Source of the DNA: Thiomicrorhabdus xiamenensis
GTDB lineage: Bacteria; Pseudomonadota; Gammaproteobacteria; Thiomicrospirales; Thiomicrospiraceae
Assembly (NCBI RefSeq): GCF_013282625.1
Contig: NZ_CP054020.1
Coordinates: 1,178,001-1,242,000, forward strand
Direction of reading: 5' to 3'
DNA: 64,000 bases
Both the position numbers and the translations under genes were made by a program. Under the pieces are notes generated by a model that was not told where the DNA came from, did no database searches, and was given only the letters and a program-made list of their open reading frames with translations. Below are positions 29,347 through 42,330 of this stretch, one piece after another (position 1 is the first letter of the stretch; every line of letters begins with the position of its first letter).

Positions 29347-30042
29347 TTAGCGCGGATCGTCTTCACGATCCGAGAATAGGTTGGTAACCTTCTCGCTGCT
29401 AGATGCAGTCTGCGGACGATATAGACTCTTGGCATTCTGCAAATACTTTTTACGTGACCAGATAAGGTTCCAACGCGTGCCGCCGACCTGATACCACAGC
29501 AGTGCAGAGCGAATACCGGCCAGAAGAAGAGCACGTATCTTATTGGCGATGCGCTGGTTGCCGAGATAGTTATGGTGTCCATTGACCATGATTCTCGGCT
29601 GAACGTTACTGACATTTTCCGTATAGGCTCGGGCAATGGTGGCAATCATGTTTTCATGCAGATCGCCGAAGTGTTCCTGTTGCGCTTTGGCTGTATCCAG
29701 TACCGTGGCAATCTGGCTTAAAGGTGTTCCTTGCTGTTTGAGTTTCTTGGCCAGAATCATCAGGTTTAAAACGTAGCGGGTGATTACCAGATTACGGTTT
29801 TCAGAGGCCGTATCCGCTTTCATCTGAGCGAGCAAGGTTTCGACGCCGAGTTGAAGGTTGTCGACCGTATCGCCGAAAACATTCAAGGTACTGTTTGGAT
29901 TCTCTACAAAGAGCGACTGGATGCTGGTGGCAAAAGCATTGTCATCGGTTTCCCCTGTACTTGCCAGATCGTGAACCATTTTGGCACATTGATAGATTCC
30001 GACTAATGCCAGAGTCCGATCCTGTTGGCTGTAATCGCTCAT
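29347..30042 (-). CDS. hflD: High frequency lysogenization protein HflD homologue
   Basis: Helical peripheral membrane protein; in E. coli it binds the lambda CII protein. Its normal cellular role is unclear. The 231-residue protein matches over the family length (about 210), with DRTLALVGIYQCAKMVHDLA at 8-27, TRYVLNLMILAKKL in the middle, and IMVNGHHNYLGN plus IRALLLAGIRSALLWYQ near 150-185. A polar C-terminal extension of about 20 residues follows. It is downstream of mnmA on the same strand, as in E. coli. Confidence 0.93.
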   Translation of the reverse strand: MSDYSQQDRTLALVGIYQCAKMVHDLASTGETDDNAFATSIQSLFVENPNSTLNVFGDTVDNLQLGVETLLAQMKADTASENRNLVITRYVLNLMILAKKLKQQGTPLSQIATVLDTAKAQQEHFGDLHENMIATIARAYTENVSNVQPRIMVNGHHNYLGNQRIANKIRALLLAGIRSALLWYQVGGTRWNLIWSRKKYLQNAKSLYRPQTASSSEKVTNLFSDREDDPR

Positions 30043-30099
30043 AAGTCTCCTTTGCCTGTGTTTTTGTGCGTGCTGATTTTTATAGCGGATCTTGCCGTT

Positions 30100-31221
30100 T
30101 TAGTCCAGCGTAGCCGTGTCTACCTGATGCAGCCGTTGTTCGATTACGCCGCCGCCGAGACACTCATCTCCGTTATAAAACACCACGGATTGTCCAGGGG
30201 CAATCGCAGTCTGATTCTCGTCGAACTCGACCAGAAGACGGCCGTTTTTTTCTTCGATAATCTGGCATGGCTGTTCCGGTTGACGATAACGGATTTTTGC
30301 CTTCAACGGTTGCTTGATCGGCGGCGTTTCACCGCTGACCCAGTCAAGCGTACCTGCGACCAGATAGCGGTGCTGAAGCAGCGGGTGTTCTTTGCCTTGT
30401 ACCGCTATCAGTCGGTTGTTCTGTAGATCCTTGTCCGCGGCATACCAGGGATCATTGCCGTGTCCGTGACCTCCGCCGATGCCCAAACCTTTACGTTGGC
30501 CGAGCGTATGGTACATCAAGCCGTCGTGCTTACCGATTACATTCCCCTGATCGTCGACGATGTCGCCGGGTTGTGCAGGAAGGAAACGCTGCAGGAAGTC
30601 TTTGAATTTACGTTCGCCGATAAAACAGATTCCGGTACTGTCTTTTTTATCATGGGTGATCAGACCGGCTTCTTCCGCTAATCGGCGAACGTCCGGTTTA
30701 TTCAGTTCGCCGACCGGGAACAGTGATTTTTGCAGCTGGTGTTGTTGCAGGGTATATAAGAAGTAGGTCTGATCTTTGTTGTCGTCCAGCCCCTTAAGCA
30801 TATGGCATTGGCCGTCCTCATCGCGGGCGATGCGTGCATAATGCCCGGTGGCGATGTAGTCCGCCCCCAGCTCCATGGCGTGCTGCAGAAAGGCTTTGAA
30901 TTTAACTTCTTTGTTGCACAGAATATCCGGGTTGGGTGTACGCCCGGCGGCATATTCGCTTAAAAAGTGTTCGAAGACATTGTCCCAATAAGCTTTGGAA
31001 AAATTCTCGACATGCACCGGAATATCCAATTTTTCGGCGATGGCCAGTACATCTTTAAGATCTTCAGCCGCTGGACAGTAGTCTTCGGTATCGTCGCCTT
31101 CCCAGTTTTTCATAAACAGGCCTTCAACCTGATAACCCTGCTGTTTGAGGAGCAGTGCCGCAACGGACGAATCGACGCCGCCCGATAATCCGACAATGAC
31201 TTTGGTTGCTGAGTTATCCAT
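30100..31221 (-). CDS. mnmA: tRNA-specific 2-thiouridylase
   Basis: Thiolates the wobble uridine of tRNA-Lys, -Glu and -Gln. The 373-residue enzyme has the PP-loop GLSGGVDSS at 11-19 and catalytic cysteines Cys102 (LCNKEVKF) and Cys199 (STGICFIG), the same numbering as E. coli. Upstream of hflD by 57 bases and probably cotranscribed with it. In E. coli nudJ lies next to mnmA; no nudJ gene is present here. Confidence 0.97.
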   Translation of the reverse strand: MDNSATKVIVGLSGGVDSSVAALLLKQQGYQVEGLFMKNWEGDDTEDYCPAAEDLKDVLAIAEKLDIPVHVENFSKAYWDNVFEHFLSEYAAGRTPNPDILCNKEVKFKAFLQHAMELGADYIATGHYARIARDEDGQCHMLKGLDDNKDQTYFLYTLQQHQLQKSLFPVGELNKPDVRRLAEEAGLITHDKKDSTGICFIGERKFKDFLQRFLPAQPGDIVDDQGNVIGKHDGLMYHTLGQRKGLGIGGGHGHGNDPWYAADKDLQNNRLIAVQGKEHPLLQHRYLVAGTLDWVSGETPPIKQPLKAKIRYRQPEQPCQIIEEKNGRLLVEFDENQTAIAPGQSVVFYNGDECLGGGVIEQRLHQVDTATLD

Positions 31222-31326
31222 GTTTTGATCCTGTTGCTGATAGAGTTAATAAAAGTGCGCTTATTTTAACAGATGCGGCAAACAGCAAAATACTGTGCTG
31301 AAAAAATTCCCGGGCGATTGTGTAAT

Positions 31327-32061
31327 TTAAGACTTGCGACGGCGTTGTTTATTATTTGACCGATTGCCGGGCGGCTTACGCCGCGCTTGGGTGTTTGCAG
31401 TCGAGCGCTTTTTATCGGGACGACGGCTCGATGCGGTCTTGCGTTCGGAAACTTTTTTTACGTTGTTTGTCAGAAAACCCGGTGGCAGGGTGCTTTTGAC
31501 CTCGTCAAGATTTAACGCTTGCGTTTCTCCGGGATTAAGATTGCCTAGTTTCCATGGACCTATAGCGATACGGATCAGGCGCAAGGTCGGAAAGCCAACC
31601 GCAGCGGTCATTCTTCTCACCTGACGGTTCTTTCCTTCCTTGATCGTCAATTCCAGCCAGGAAGTCGGGATGTTCTTACGCTCTCTTATCGGAGGGTTTC
31701 TCGGCCAGAGCCATTTCGGGTCATTGACCTTTTTTGCTTGCGCGGGCTGGGTTGTGCCGTCTTTCAAATCAACGCCGGACTGGAGTCGGGAAAGCGCCTG
31801 GGCGTCGATTTCTCCTTCGACCTGAACCAGATAGGTTTTGGGCAGTTTAAATTCCGGATCGGCGATTCGCTGTTGCAGTTTGCCGTTATCGGTCAGTAGT
31901 AGAAGCCCTTCGGAATCCCGGTCGAGACGTCCGGCGGCATAAAAGTTTTTCTGGTCGATAAATTCTGCCAGTGTCTGACGTTGCTCGGCCAAGTCGCTGT
32001 GATCGGTAAACTGGCATAGCACATTATAGGGCTTGTTAAAAAGCAGGATGGATATCGGCAT
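31327..32061 (-). CDS. rluE: 23S rRNA pseudouridine synthase, RluE type
   Basis: RsuA-family pseudouridine synthase, with RluE (U2457 of 23S rRNA) as the closest match by sequence and position. The catalytic Asp47 is in [14 protein letters not shown], followed by [12 protein letters not shown] and [21 protein letters not shown]. There is no N-terminal S4 domain, as in RluE. The C-terminal 40 residues are very basic (many Arg/Lys/Ser), longer than usual and likely RNA-binding. It is divergent from icd, the same arrangement as rluE and icd in E. coli. Confidence 0.9.
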   Translation of the reverse strand: MPISILLFNKPYNVLCQFTDHSDLAEQRQTLAEFIDQKNFYAAGRLDRDSEGLLLLTDNGKLQQRIADPEFKLPKTYLVQVEGEIDAQALSRLQSGVDLKDGTTQPAQAKKVNDPKWLWPRNPPIRERKNIPTSWLELTIKEGKNRQVRRMTAAVGFPTLRLIRIAIGPWKLGNLNPGETQALNLDEVKSTLPPGFLTNNVKKVSERKTASSRRPDKKRSTANTQARRKPPGNRSNNKQRRRKS

Positions 32062-32194
32062 GAGTAAGGGCGATTTTAAGCGTTAAATTAAACTGGAGAT
32101 GAAATTATAAAGCTTCCTAGGATTAAGCTTAAATTTCTTTAAGATGAAAGATTGCAACCGCTCGCTGCAAAGACGCATTTAATGGGGACTTTGA

Positions 32195-34540
<2,346 letters not shown>

Positions 34541-34585
34541 TTTTTAGCGACTCTATTTCGGGCTGATGTCTGAAACACGTCCAAT

Positions 34586-34610
34586 AAAGCGGCCTTGAGC
34601 CGCTTTTTTT
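34586..34610 (+). terminator. Terminator after icd
   Basis: AAGCGGC and GCCGCTT form a stem around a short loop, followed by seven T residues, 46 bases after the icd stop. Confidence 0.9.
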
Positions 34611-34684
34611 ATCGGTGTATTTTGGGCTGTCGATAAAACGCCGATAATTCGCCGAATAAAGAGATAAATTAAAAACAATCAAAA

Positions 34685-34715
34685 CAAAAAAGCCGGGATA
34701 ATTCCCGGCTTTTTT
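34685..34715 (-). terminator. Bidirectional terminator between icd and the hns-like gene
   Basis: AAAAAAGCCGGG and CCCGGCTTTTTT form a near-perfect 12-base palindrome around ATAATT. The A and T runs on both sides let it act in either direction; it would end the H-NS-like transcript on the minus strand and back up the icd terminator on the plus strand. Confidence 0.9.
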
Positions 34716-34742
34716 GCATTGGCTGTACGCGATTAGTGCATT

Positions 34743-35156
34743 TTATTTAATCAGACAACTCTCTTTTGAATTACCCTGGTCGAAGTATTTTTGGAATACC
34801 TTTGGCGCACGACCACGGCCGGTCCACAGATGCTCCTGTCCGTTTTCATCAAGGATACGATATTTCGGTTCAACGGTTCGCGTAGCAGGCTTTTTCGTTG
34901 TAGTTTCAACCGTATCCATATCCATAAGGTCTTCAATCGATAGCCCCTGAGCATTGAGTAGGCTCTTCATCTCTTCGATTTTGGCGAGTTTCTGCTGTTG
35001 TTCTGCTTTTTGTTGTTCGATTTCCTGTTCACGTTCGGCAAGCAATTCATTGATATCGCTGGCCAGCTTCTGCAAATCATTCAATCCAAGGCTTTTTATC
35101 GCTGCACGCAGGCGTTTACGGTGCAGAGCGATTTTGACAAATTCGTTTGAATCCAT
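34743..35156 (-). CDS. H-NS family nucleoid protein
   Basis: A 137-residue DNA-binding protein. The N-terminal half (about 5-75) is a helical dimerisation region with coiled-coil character, Glu/Gln-rich at 38-62. The C-terminal DNA-binding part has the H-NS-type core WTGRGRAPKVF at 111-121, with the GRGR minor-groove loop. The family binds AT-rich DNA and silences horizontally acquired genes. It sits alone, and its upstream region is very AT-rich, which would suit autoregulation. The symbol hns is likely but paralogues (MvaT-like or BpH3-like) are common. Confidence 0.88.
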   Translation of the reverse strand: MDSNEFVKIALHRKRLRAAIKSLGLNDLQKLASDINELLAEREQEIEQQKAEQQQKLAKIEEMKSLLNAQGLSIEDLMDMDTVETTTKKPATRTVEPKYRILDENGQEHLWTGRGRAPKVFQKYFDQGNSKESCLIK

Positions 35157-35429
35157 TTGTTTACTCCCAAAACGGTTTATTTGTTATTCCAGAATTTATT
35201 ATTTATTTTTATTTACTTTTTCGTTTTACAGTACGAAAAGTTGAAGTTTATTCTAACGAATAATTGAAACAAAATAAAAGCGATTTAAATCAATTTAATT
35301 ACCGTTTTTAATGATTAATATTAGTTTGGTTTAAGCCTTATATTATGAGCATTCCGCTACCGGTCCCCATTTATTTAAATGCAGTAATTTTATAAGCGAA
35401 TAGTTTTTACAGAAAAGGACAAATTTAAT

Positions 35430-35640
35430 TAGGCCGGGCACAACAAACGGATAGCGGTTTTCCAGTAAGCTGTTGTTATGGCTATAACCAGTGGTATGCC
35501 ACTGTAAAAGTGCTTACCAGCACAACAAAAAGGCTTTCGCTTTATAAGATGACGGTTAAGAGGGTGGGTAATTCCGCTAGGAGAAACGGTTCTGGTCACG
35601 GACAATCTTTTGAATTGATTACCGTGTGAGTGGGGAAATT
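35430..35640 (+). ncRNA. Candidate structured RNA with repeated elements
   Basis: I cannot assign this to a known RNA family. It contains two identical GCACAACAAA elements (35438-35447 and 35520-35529) on either side of a TGTTGT core (35471-35476), which could pair with either copy. A hairpin CAGTGG-TATG-CCACTG (35489-35504) and a 6-base pair GTAAGC (35465-35470) with GCTTAC (35512-35517) lie between. On the plus strand the bidirectional terminator at 35644-35678 would end the transcript. No clear promoter was found, and the plus strand is only an assumption. It could also be a decayed gene or the remains of a mobile element. Confidence 0.35.
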
Positions 35641-35643
35641 TAG

Positions 35644-35678
35644 AGATAAAAAAACCCGGATAACCGGGTTTTATTTTA
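35644..35678 (-). terminator. Terminator between yebC and the noncoding region
   Basis: AAAACCCGG and CCGGGTTTT form a stem around ATAA. In the minus direction, downstream of the YebC-family gene, it is followed by about seven T residues; in the plus direction by TTTTATTTT. It probably ends the yebC transcript and may also end a plus-strand RNA. Confidence 0.88.
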
Positions 35679-35691
35679 CTGTCTGCGAATT

Positions 35692-36408
35692 TTAAAATTC
35701 GGCATCGTAATAGATATTTTGAACGTCGTCGACATTTTCCAGAAGATCGATGAATTTCTCGAATAGCTCAAGATCTTCGCCTTCGATCTGTTTGGTCATT
35801 TTCGGAATGAATTGAATTTCATCGACCTCAAACTCGATACCGTCGAAGTTTTCCATCAGCGCTTTTTTGGCGTTGTTATATTCGTTCTGAGGTACGAATA
35901 CGGTGATTTTGCCATCTTCGGCTTCAACGTCGCTGACATCGACATCAGCCATTAACAGCGCTTCAAGAACCGCTTCGTCATCTTCACCGGCAAAAGAGAG
36001 AATTGCCGAATGGTCGAACATATGGCTTACCGATCCCTGAGTACCGATTTTGGCTTTGACTTTGGTAAAGCAGCCGCGTACATCTCCGAAAGTACGGTTC
36101 GGGTTATCGGTCAGACATTCGACAATTACCATCGTGTTGGCCGGACCATAACCTTCATAGCGTGCTACCGCAAAGTCTTCACCGCCGCCGCCTTTGGCTT
36201 TATCCAGTGCCTTGTCGATAACATGCGCCGGGACCTGTTCTTTTTTAGCGCGATCGATCAGGCCGGCAAGCGCAAGGTTGCTTTCAGGTTCGACACCGCC
36301 GTTTTTGGCGCACATATAAATCTCTTTCGAGTATTTACTGTAAACCTTGGCTTTCTGGTCCGAGGTTTTGGCCATTGACTCTTTGCGGTTTTGATATGCT
36401 CTTCCCAT
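35692..36408 (-). CDS. YebC/PmpR family protein (YeeN-like)
   Basis: A 238-residue protein of the YebC/TACO1 family, thought to act as a transcriptional regulator or translation factor. It shows the family opening [16 protein letters not shown], the segment [19 protein letters not shown], and the acidic tail. The opening differs from E. coli YebC (GHSKWAN) and matches the YeeN-like branch. A terminator follows and the upstream gene yjdM is 77 bases away on the same strand. Confidence 0.92.
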   Translation of the reverse strand: MGRAYQNRKESMAKTSDQKAKVYSKYSKEIYMCAKNGGVEPESNLALAGLIDRAKKEQVPAHVIDKALDKAKGGGGEDFAVARYEGYGPANTMVIVECLTDNPNRTFGDVRGCFTKVKAKIGTQGSVSHMFDHSAILSFAGEDDEAVLEALLMADVDVSDVEAEDGKITVFVPQNEYNNAKKALMENFDGIEFEVDEIQFIPKMTKQIEGEDLELFEKFIDLLENVDDVQNIYYDAEF

Positions 36409-36484
36409 AGGGTTCTCCGATGAAGTTTTTGAATTCTGCAGATTTTACACTTTCGGCGTTATAAAACGAAAGACGTTTTATGCC

Positions 36485-37051
36485 TTAAGCTTTTTTGGTA
36501 AAGGCTGCGACAATGACGATCTGGCTGCCGTTGATTTTTCCTTCGATGTGCTTCGGATTGTCGGTAAGGTGGATGTTTTTGACCAGAGTTCCGCGTTTTG
36601 CGGTAAAGCCGGCACCTTTAACGTCCAGATCTTTGATCAGGGTTACGTCATCGCCTTCATTCAACTGATTACCGTTGCTGTCAACGATTTTGATCTGATC
36701 TTCCGCCGCTACGATACCTTTAAGGGCCCATTCGCGGGTGGCGTCTTCCATGTACATCATGTCCATCAGTTCTTGCGGCCAGCCTTCGGAAGCCAGCTGA
36801 TGCAGCATGCGGTAGGCAACGACCTGAACGGCAGGGTTCGGGTTCCAGATGGCATCATTTAAACAGCGCCAGTGGTTGGTGTCGACAGAATCCAGGTTTT
36901 CAATCTGGCTACGACAGGTATCGCAAACCAGAATTGACTCGTCTGCCGAACCGTCTGAAGGTTCAACAGCCATGACCGATAAATTTTCAGTTGCGCCGCA
37001 AAGTTCGCATTTTCCTTCGCTGCGCTGCATTAATTGTTGTTCGATGCTCAT
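36485..37051 (-). CDS. yjdM: PhnA/YjdM-like zinc-ribbon protein
   Basis: A 188-residue protein with an N-terminal zinc ribbon, Cys15/Cys18 and Cys43/Cys46, and a C-terminal PhnA domain with GDDVTLIKDLDVKG and the GSQIVIVAAFTKK end. The family name comes from phosphonate studies, but it is not needed for phosphonate use and its role is unknown. The start is the ATG at 37051 behind TTGGAGAA; a longer frame to 37099 is not supported. The 254-base gap to the divergent DnaJ-like gene is AT-rich with nothing else recognised. Confidence 0.88.
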   Translation of the reverse strand: MSIEQQLMQRSEGKCELCGATENLSVMAVEPSDGSADESILVCDTCRSQIENLDSVDTNHWRCLNDAIWNPNPAVQVVAYRMLHQLASEGWPQELMDMMYMEDATREWALKGIVAAEDQIKIVDSNGNQLNEGDDVTLIKDLDVKGAGFTAKRGTLVKNIHLTDNPKHIEGKINGSQIVIVAAFTKKA

Positions 37052-37305
37052 TATTTTTCTCCAACTTACCTCAAAAAATAAAGCCAATATTATGCACAAT
37101 TCACGGTACTTCCGCAGGCTAATTAAACCGAGATATGTTTATTGTCAGTAATTAAAGAGGCTTTTTAAGCATTTGTACGGTTGGTAAAGCCGATTGGTTA
37201 AAAAAGAAAATCGCCTTAGAAACTGAGTGTAGAATTTATTCTTGCTATAAAATACGGTGTAGCTATGGCTCGTTCCGCAAATTATTTCAACGGTCGGATT
37301 TCGTT

Positions 37306-38214
37306 TTGATTAACCATTTTGATTCCAGTGTCGATTATTTTGCCATTTTAGGTGTGCATTATGGTGCCTGTCCCAAAGCGGTTAAGCAGGCTTACCGGAA
37401 AATGGCACGGCGATTTCACCCCGACGTTTCAAAAATTCACAATGCGCAAGCCCGTTTTCAGCAGGTCGCAGAAGCTTACGAGGTGCTTGACCGTTATCGC
37501 GAGGACTATTGCCGGGCATACGAGCAGCATTCCCGTCGTCAGTCGAATTTGTGGGGCGCGTCCGTCAGGCCGGATAGAGCGCATGATTTCACTCGCGATT
37601 CAGCGCAGTCTAGCCAGGGTTCCAGAGAACAGAAGGATTTCGTTTATCGGCAAAAGCAGAATGCATATGCCGATGGTCAAAACGGCAAGTCTCAGCGCGC
37701 TTCCGAACAGGGGGATAAGCATGAGTACCGGTTTCATTTCGATAGTTACGGCCAGCGGCCCGTAGATGGAAAGCATCGTGAAGTGGTCTATCCGATGACT
37801 TTGCGTTACGCGATACGTCTGTTACGTCTGGGAAGTTTCTATATTCCGGGACTTAAACTGCAAATGAAATTTACCCGTCAGGCGTTCGAGGGCAAAACTT
37901 TCCGCTTGCGCGGCAAAGGGTATAAAGGCCTTTTTGGCGGCAAGCCCGGTGATTATCTGGTCCGTTTCAATATCAAAATTGATGAAAAGCGTTTCCGGCT
38001 CGACGGTGATGATATTTATGCGCAATTTGAGGTTTCTACGTTGTTTTTACAGCCTGGAAAAGCGCTGTATCTCGACAGTCCGAGCGGCCGGGTGGAATGG
38101 ATGGTGCCTGCGGATGCGGATTTCAGCGATTACATTCGTTTCCGTGGTATGGGGTTGCCGGCGGATGAGGTCAACCCGCCTGGTGACCTGTATGCCAAAG
38201 TCATTCCGGTTTGA
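37306..38214 (+). CDS. DnaJ-family cochaperone, CbpA-like
   Basis: A class B J-protein of 302 residues. The J domain occupies about 9-72 with the essential HPD at 38-40 and YFAILGV at 11-17. There is no zinc-finger domain. The C-terminal substrate-binding region (about 155-300) has LRLRGKGYKG-like segments (here FRLRGKGYKGLFGGKPGDYL) and GDLYAKVI at the end, as in CbpA and DnaJ. The linker is Gln/Ser/Arg-rich. The start is TTG at 37306 with a poor ribosome site, but the J domain begins at residue 9 and no other start fits. It lies 87 bases before clpS. Confidence 0.85.
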   Translation: MINHFDSSVDYFAILGVHYGACPKAVKQAYRKMARRFHPDVSKIHNAQARFQQVAEAYEVLDRYREDYCRAYEQHSRRQSNLWGASVRPDRAHDFTRDSAQSSQGSREQKDFVYRQKQNAYADGQNGKSQRASEQGDKHEYRFHFDSYGQRPVDGKHREVVYPMTLRYAIRLLRLGSFYIPGLKLQMKFTRQAFEGKTFRLRGKGYKGLFGGKPGDYLVRFNIKIDEKRFRLDGDDIYAQFEVSTLFLQPGKALYLDSPSGRVEWMVPADADFSDYIRFRGMGLPADEVNPPGDLYAKVIPV

Positions 38215-38301
38215 ACAAGGCGGCAACCGGCTTGAATTTTTCAATTTTGCATCCATAAAATGAGTCAAACGCATTACGCATTACAATTAAAGAGAATTTA
38301 A

Positions 38302-38618
38302 ATGTCTGAATCGCACGATTATGATGATGGCAATCTATTGCTGGATCGAGCAAAACCCAAAACCAAACCACCGCGTCGTTATCAGGTTGTCTTGTTGAAC
38401 GACGACTACACGACCATGGAATTCGTTATTGAAGTACTGCAGCGATTTTTCGGTATGGACGAATTACGCGCGCAGGCCGTGATGCTTAAGGTGCATCATG
38501 AAGGTAAAGGTGTTTGCGGTGTTTACAGCCGGGAAGTCGCCGAGATGAAAGTGCGTCAGGTTAACGCCTACGCCCGTGAACACGAATTCCCGCTCAGATG
38601 CCAGATGGAGGTGGCGTG

Positions 38619-38619
<1 letters not shown>
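38302..38619 (+). CDS. clpS: ClpS, adaptor for the ClpAP N-degron pathway
   Basis: Adaptor that delivers proteins with destabilising N-termini to ClpA. The 105-residue protein has an acidic N-terminus, the [18 protein letters not shown] segment with the ligand-binding Asn-Asp-Asp, and the [19 protein letters not shown] segment. The stop overlaps the clpA ATG by one base. The Aat transferase encoded at 45270-46049 makes N-degrons recognised by ClpS, so both parts of the pathway are present. Confidence 0.97.
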
Positions 38620-40871
<2,252 letters not shown>

Positions 40872-40949
40872 GGTGTGTTATAGAGGGCGCGTATGCGTCC
40901 GCTAGCGCCGAACCCTGTTAAGTAACCTTGGTAGAAGCAGGTACGAAAA

Positions 40950-40987
40950 TAAAAACCCCGAGCAGAAATTCTGCTCGGGGTTTTTTA
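40950..40987 (+). terminator. Bidirectional terminator between clpA and infA
   Basis: AACCCCGAGCAG and CTGCTCGGGGTT form a 12-base perfect stem around AAATT, with A and T runs on the two sides. It separates the convergent clpA and infA genes. Confidence 0.95.
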
Positions 40988-41029
40988 CTAAGGGTTTTGC
41001 AAAGATCTGATAATGGTCTGGGAGACCGA

Positions 41030-41248
41030 TTATTTTCCGCGGTAGGTGATACGACCTTTAGTCAGATCGTAAGGCGTCAATTCTACTTTAACGGAATCAC
41101 CTGCAAGAATACGGATGTAGTTCTTACGCATGCGGCCGGAAATGTGCGCCAGTACCTGGTGCCCGTTTTCCAATTCTACACGGAACATGGTGTTTGGAAG
41201 TGTTTCAATCACAACACCATCAAATTCAATAACGTCTTGTTTTGCCAT
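41030..41248 (-). CDS. infA: Translation initiation factor IF-1
   Basis: A 72-residue S1-like OB-fold protein that binds the ribosomal A site during initiation. It has the [15 protein letters not shown] start, the [17 protein letters not shown] segment, and the LTKGRITYR end of the family. The ATG at 41248 matches the usual IF-1 start; a frame extended to 41293 is not credible. It is 55 bases after sdhE, and convergent with clpA, keeping the clpS-clpA-infA cluster. Confidence 0.97.
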   Translation of the reverse strand: MAKQDVIEFDGVVIETLPNTMFRVELENGHQVLAHISGRMRKNYIRILAGDSVKVELTPYDLTKGRITYRGK

Positions 41249-41303
41249 ATTTTTAAAATAACCCTTAGTTGAAATCGGGCGGGATTTTAACAAAAAAAAC
41301 GTT

Positions 41304-41597
41304 TTAACTCAAATAAACTGTCTTAATCTGTTGGATCAGGGAACGAAACTGAGCAGGAATCGAATCGTCGCATGCGGGATCGACGTGCTCAGATGCCTGA
41401 AGTAACCAGCAAAACAGGTCTTGATCACTTTGAGCCAGCAATTGTTGCAGGTGTTGTCGATCTTCCTGCGGATAGAATTGCAACTGATTAATGAACTTCA
41501 CCAGAAGTAACTCCGTTTCCAGATTTCCGCGCTTGGCGGCAAAGCGCATCTGTTTTTTCCAGATTTCAAAGCTCTGCTGTGATTCCATATCGTTCAT
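41304..41597 (-). CDS. sdhE: SdhE, FAD assembly factor
   Basis: Small protein that helps attach FAD to succinate dehydrogenase. The 97-residue sequence has the RGxxE motif as KRGNLETEL, with the surrounding helical bundle typical of SdhE/YgfY. It begins just after the sdhB stop (ATG at 41597; a GTG at 41600 overlaps the sdhB TAG), so it belongs to the sdh operon rather than to a separate locus as in E. coli. Confidence 0.92.
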   Translation of the reverse strand: MNDMESQQSFEIWKKQMRFAAKRGNLETELLLVKFINQLQFYPQEDRQHLQQLLAQSDQDLFCWLLQASEHVDPACDDSIPAQFRSLIQQIKTVYLS

Positions 41598-41599
41598 CA

Positions 41600-42310
41600 C
41601 TAAGACCGGTTTTTGACAATTTTGTGTTTCAAGCCTTGAATGGCGCGGCTTGGATTTAAACCTTTCGGACAGGCGGCGGTACAGTTCTGAATATGTCGGC
41701 AGCGGAATGTTTTCTCTGCCTTGTCCAGGGATTTCAGTCGATCAATTGTGGTGATATCGCGCGAATCGATGACAAAACGGTTGGCCGCCAGCAATGCCGC
41801 AGGGCCGGGGAACAGGTCCGGGTTCCACCAAAAGGAGGGACAGCTACTCGAGCAGCAGGCGCACAGAATGCATTCGTAGCTGCCGTCGAGTTTTTCGCGT
41901 TCTTCGGGCGATTGCAGTATTTCGTGTTCCGGGTCACTGGACAGTTTTTCATCACTTTTCAGGTAAGGGTCAACGTTTTTATATTGATCGTAGAACAGCT
42001 GCATATCGACGATAAGGTCTTTAATTACCGGAAAGCCGGGAAGCGGGCGGATATGAATTCTATTGCCGAGCGGTTTGGCCAGCGTAATGCAACTCAAGCA
42101 GTTATTGCCGTTGACGTTCATGCCGTCCGAACCGCACACGCCTTCCTGACAGCTGGAACGGAATCCGAGTGTTGGGTCTTGGATGCGAAGCCGTTGCAGC
42201 AGCTCCAGAAGCATGGTGTCTTCGCCAATCTCATCGTCGATAAGGTGGTACGACTGGGTGTAGGGGGCGGAATCGCTCTGCGGGTTGTAACGGTCGATAA
42301 GAATCTGCAT
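41600..42310 (-). CDS. sdhB: Succinate dehydrogenase iron-sulfur subunit
   Basis: Electron-transfer subunit of complex II, 236 residues. The [2Fe-2S] ligands are Cys54, Cys59, Asp62 and Cys74, keeping the unusual Asp as in E. coli. The [4Fe-4S] and [3Fe-4S] clusters are served by CILCACCSSSCP and CRHIQNCTAACPKG. I chose the ATG at 42310 behind ACAGGTACC; a TTG at 42334 overlapping the sdhA stop is also in frame. Confidence 0.96.
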   Translation of the reverse strand: MQILIDRYNPQSDSAPYTQSYHLIDDEIGEDTMLLELLQRLRIQDPTLGFRSSCQEGVCGSDGMNVNGNNCLSCITLAKPLGNRIHIRPLPGFPVIKDLIVDMQLFYDQYKNVDPYLKSDEKLSSDPEHEILQSPEEREKLDGSYECILCACCSSSCPSFWWNPDLFPGPAALLAANRFVIDSRDITTIDRLKSLDKAEKTFRCRHIQNCTAACPKGLNPSRAIQGLKHKIVKNRS

Positions 42311-42330
42311 AGTCGGTACCTGTTGGCGTT

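Larger units (their letters stand above)
35157..35691. other. 535-base gap between the hns-like gene and yebC
   Basis: The left part (35157-35420) is very AT-rich and should contain the promoter of the H-NS-like gene. The right part (about 35430-35640) is distinctly richer in GC, has repeats and inverted repeats, and is described separately. A bidirectional terminator lies at 35644-35678. No intact gene with a start codon and ribosome site was found on either strand, although frames of about 65 codons are open on both. Confidence 0.6.

Noticed and set aside
35432-35630. Open frames of about 65 codons on both strands in the structured intergenic region
   Set aside because: Neither has a start codon with a ribosome site, and the translations resemble no protein I know. 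The repeats and pairings suggest RNA structure instead.
35430-35640. tRNA, tmRNA, RNase P, SRP, 6S, TPP, cobalamin or c-di-GMP riboswitch
   Set aside because: I compared the visible motifs by eye and found none of the family signatures. A covariance search was not possible.
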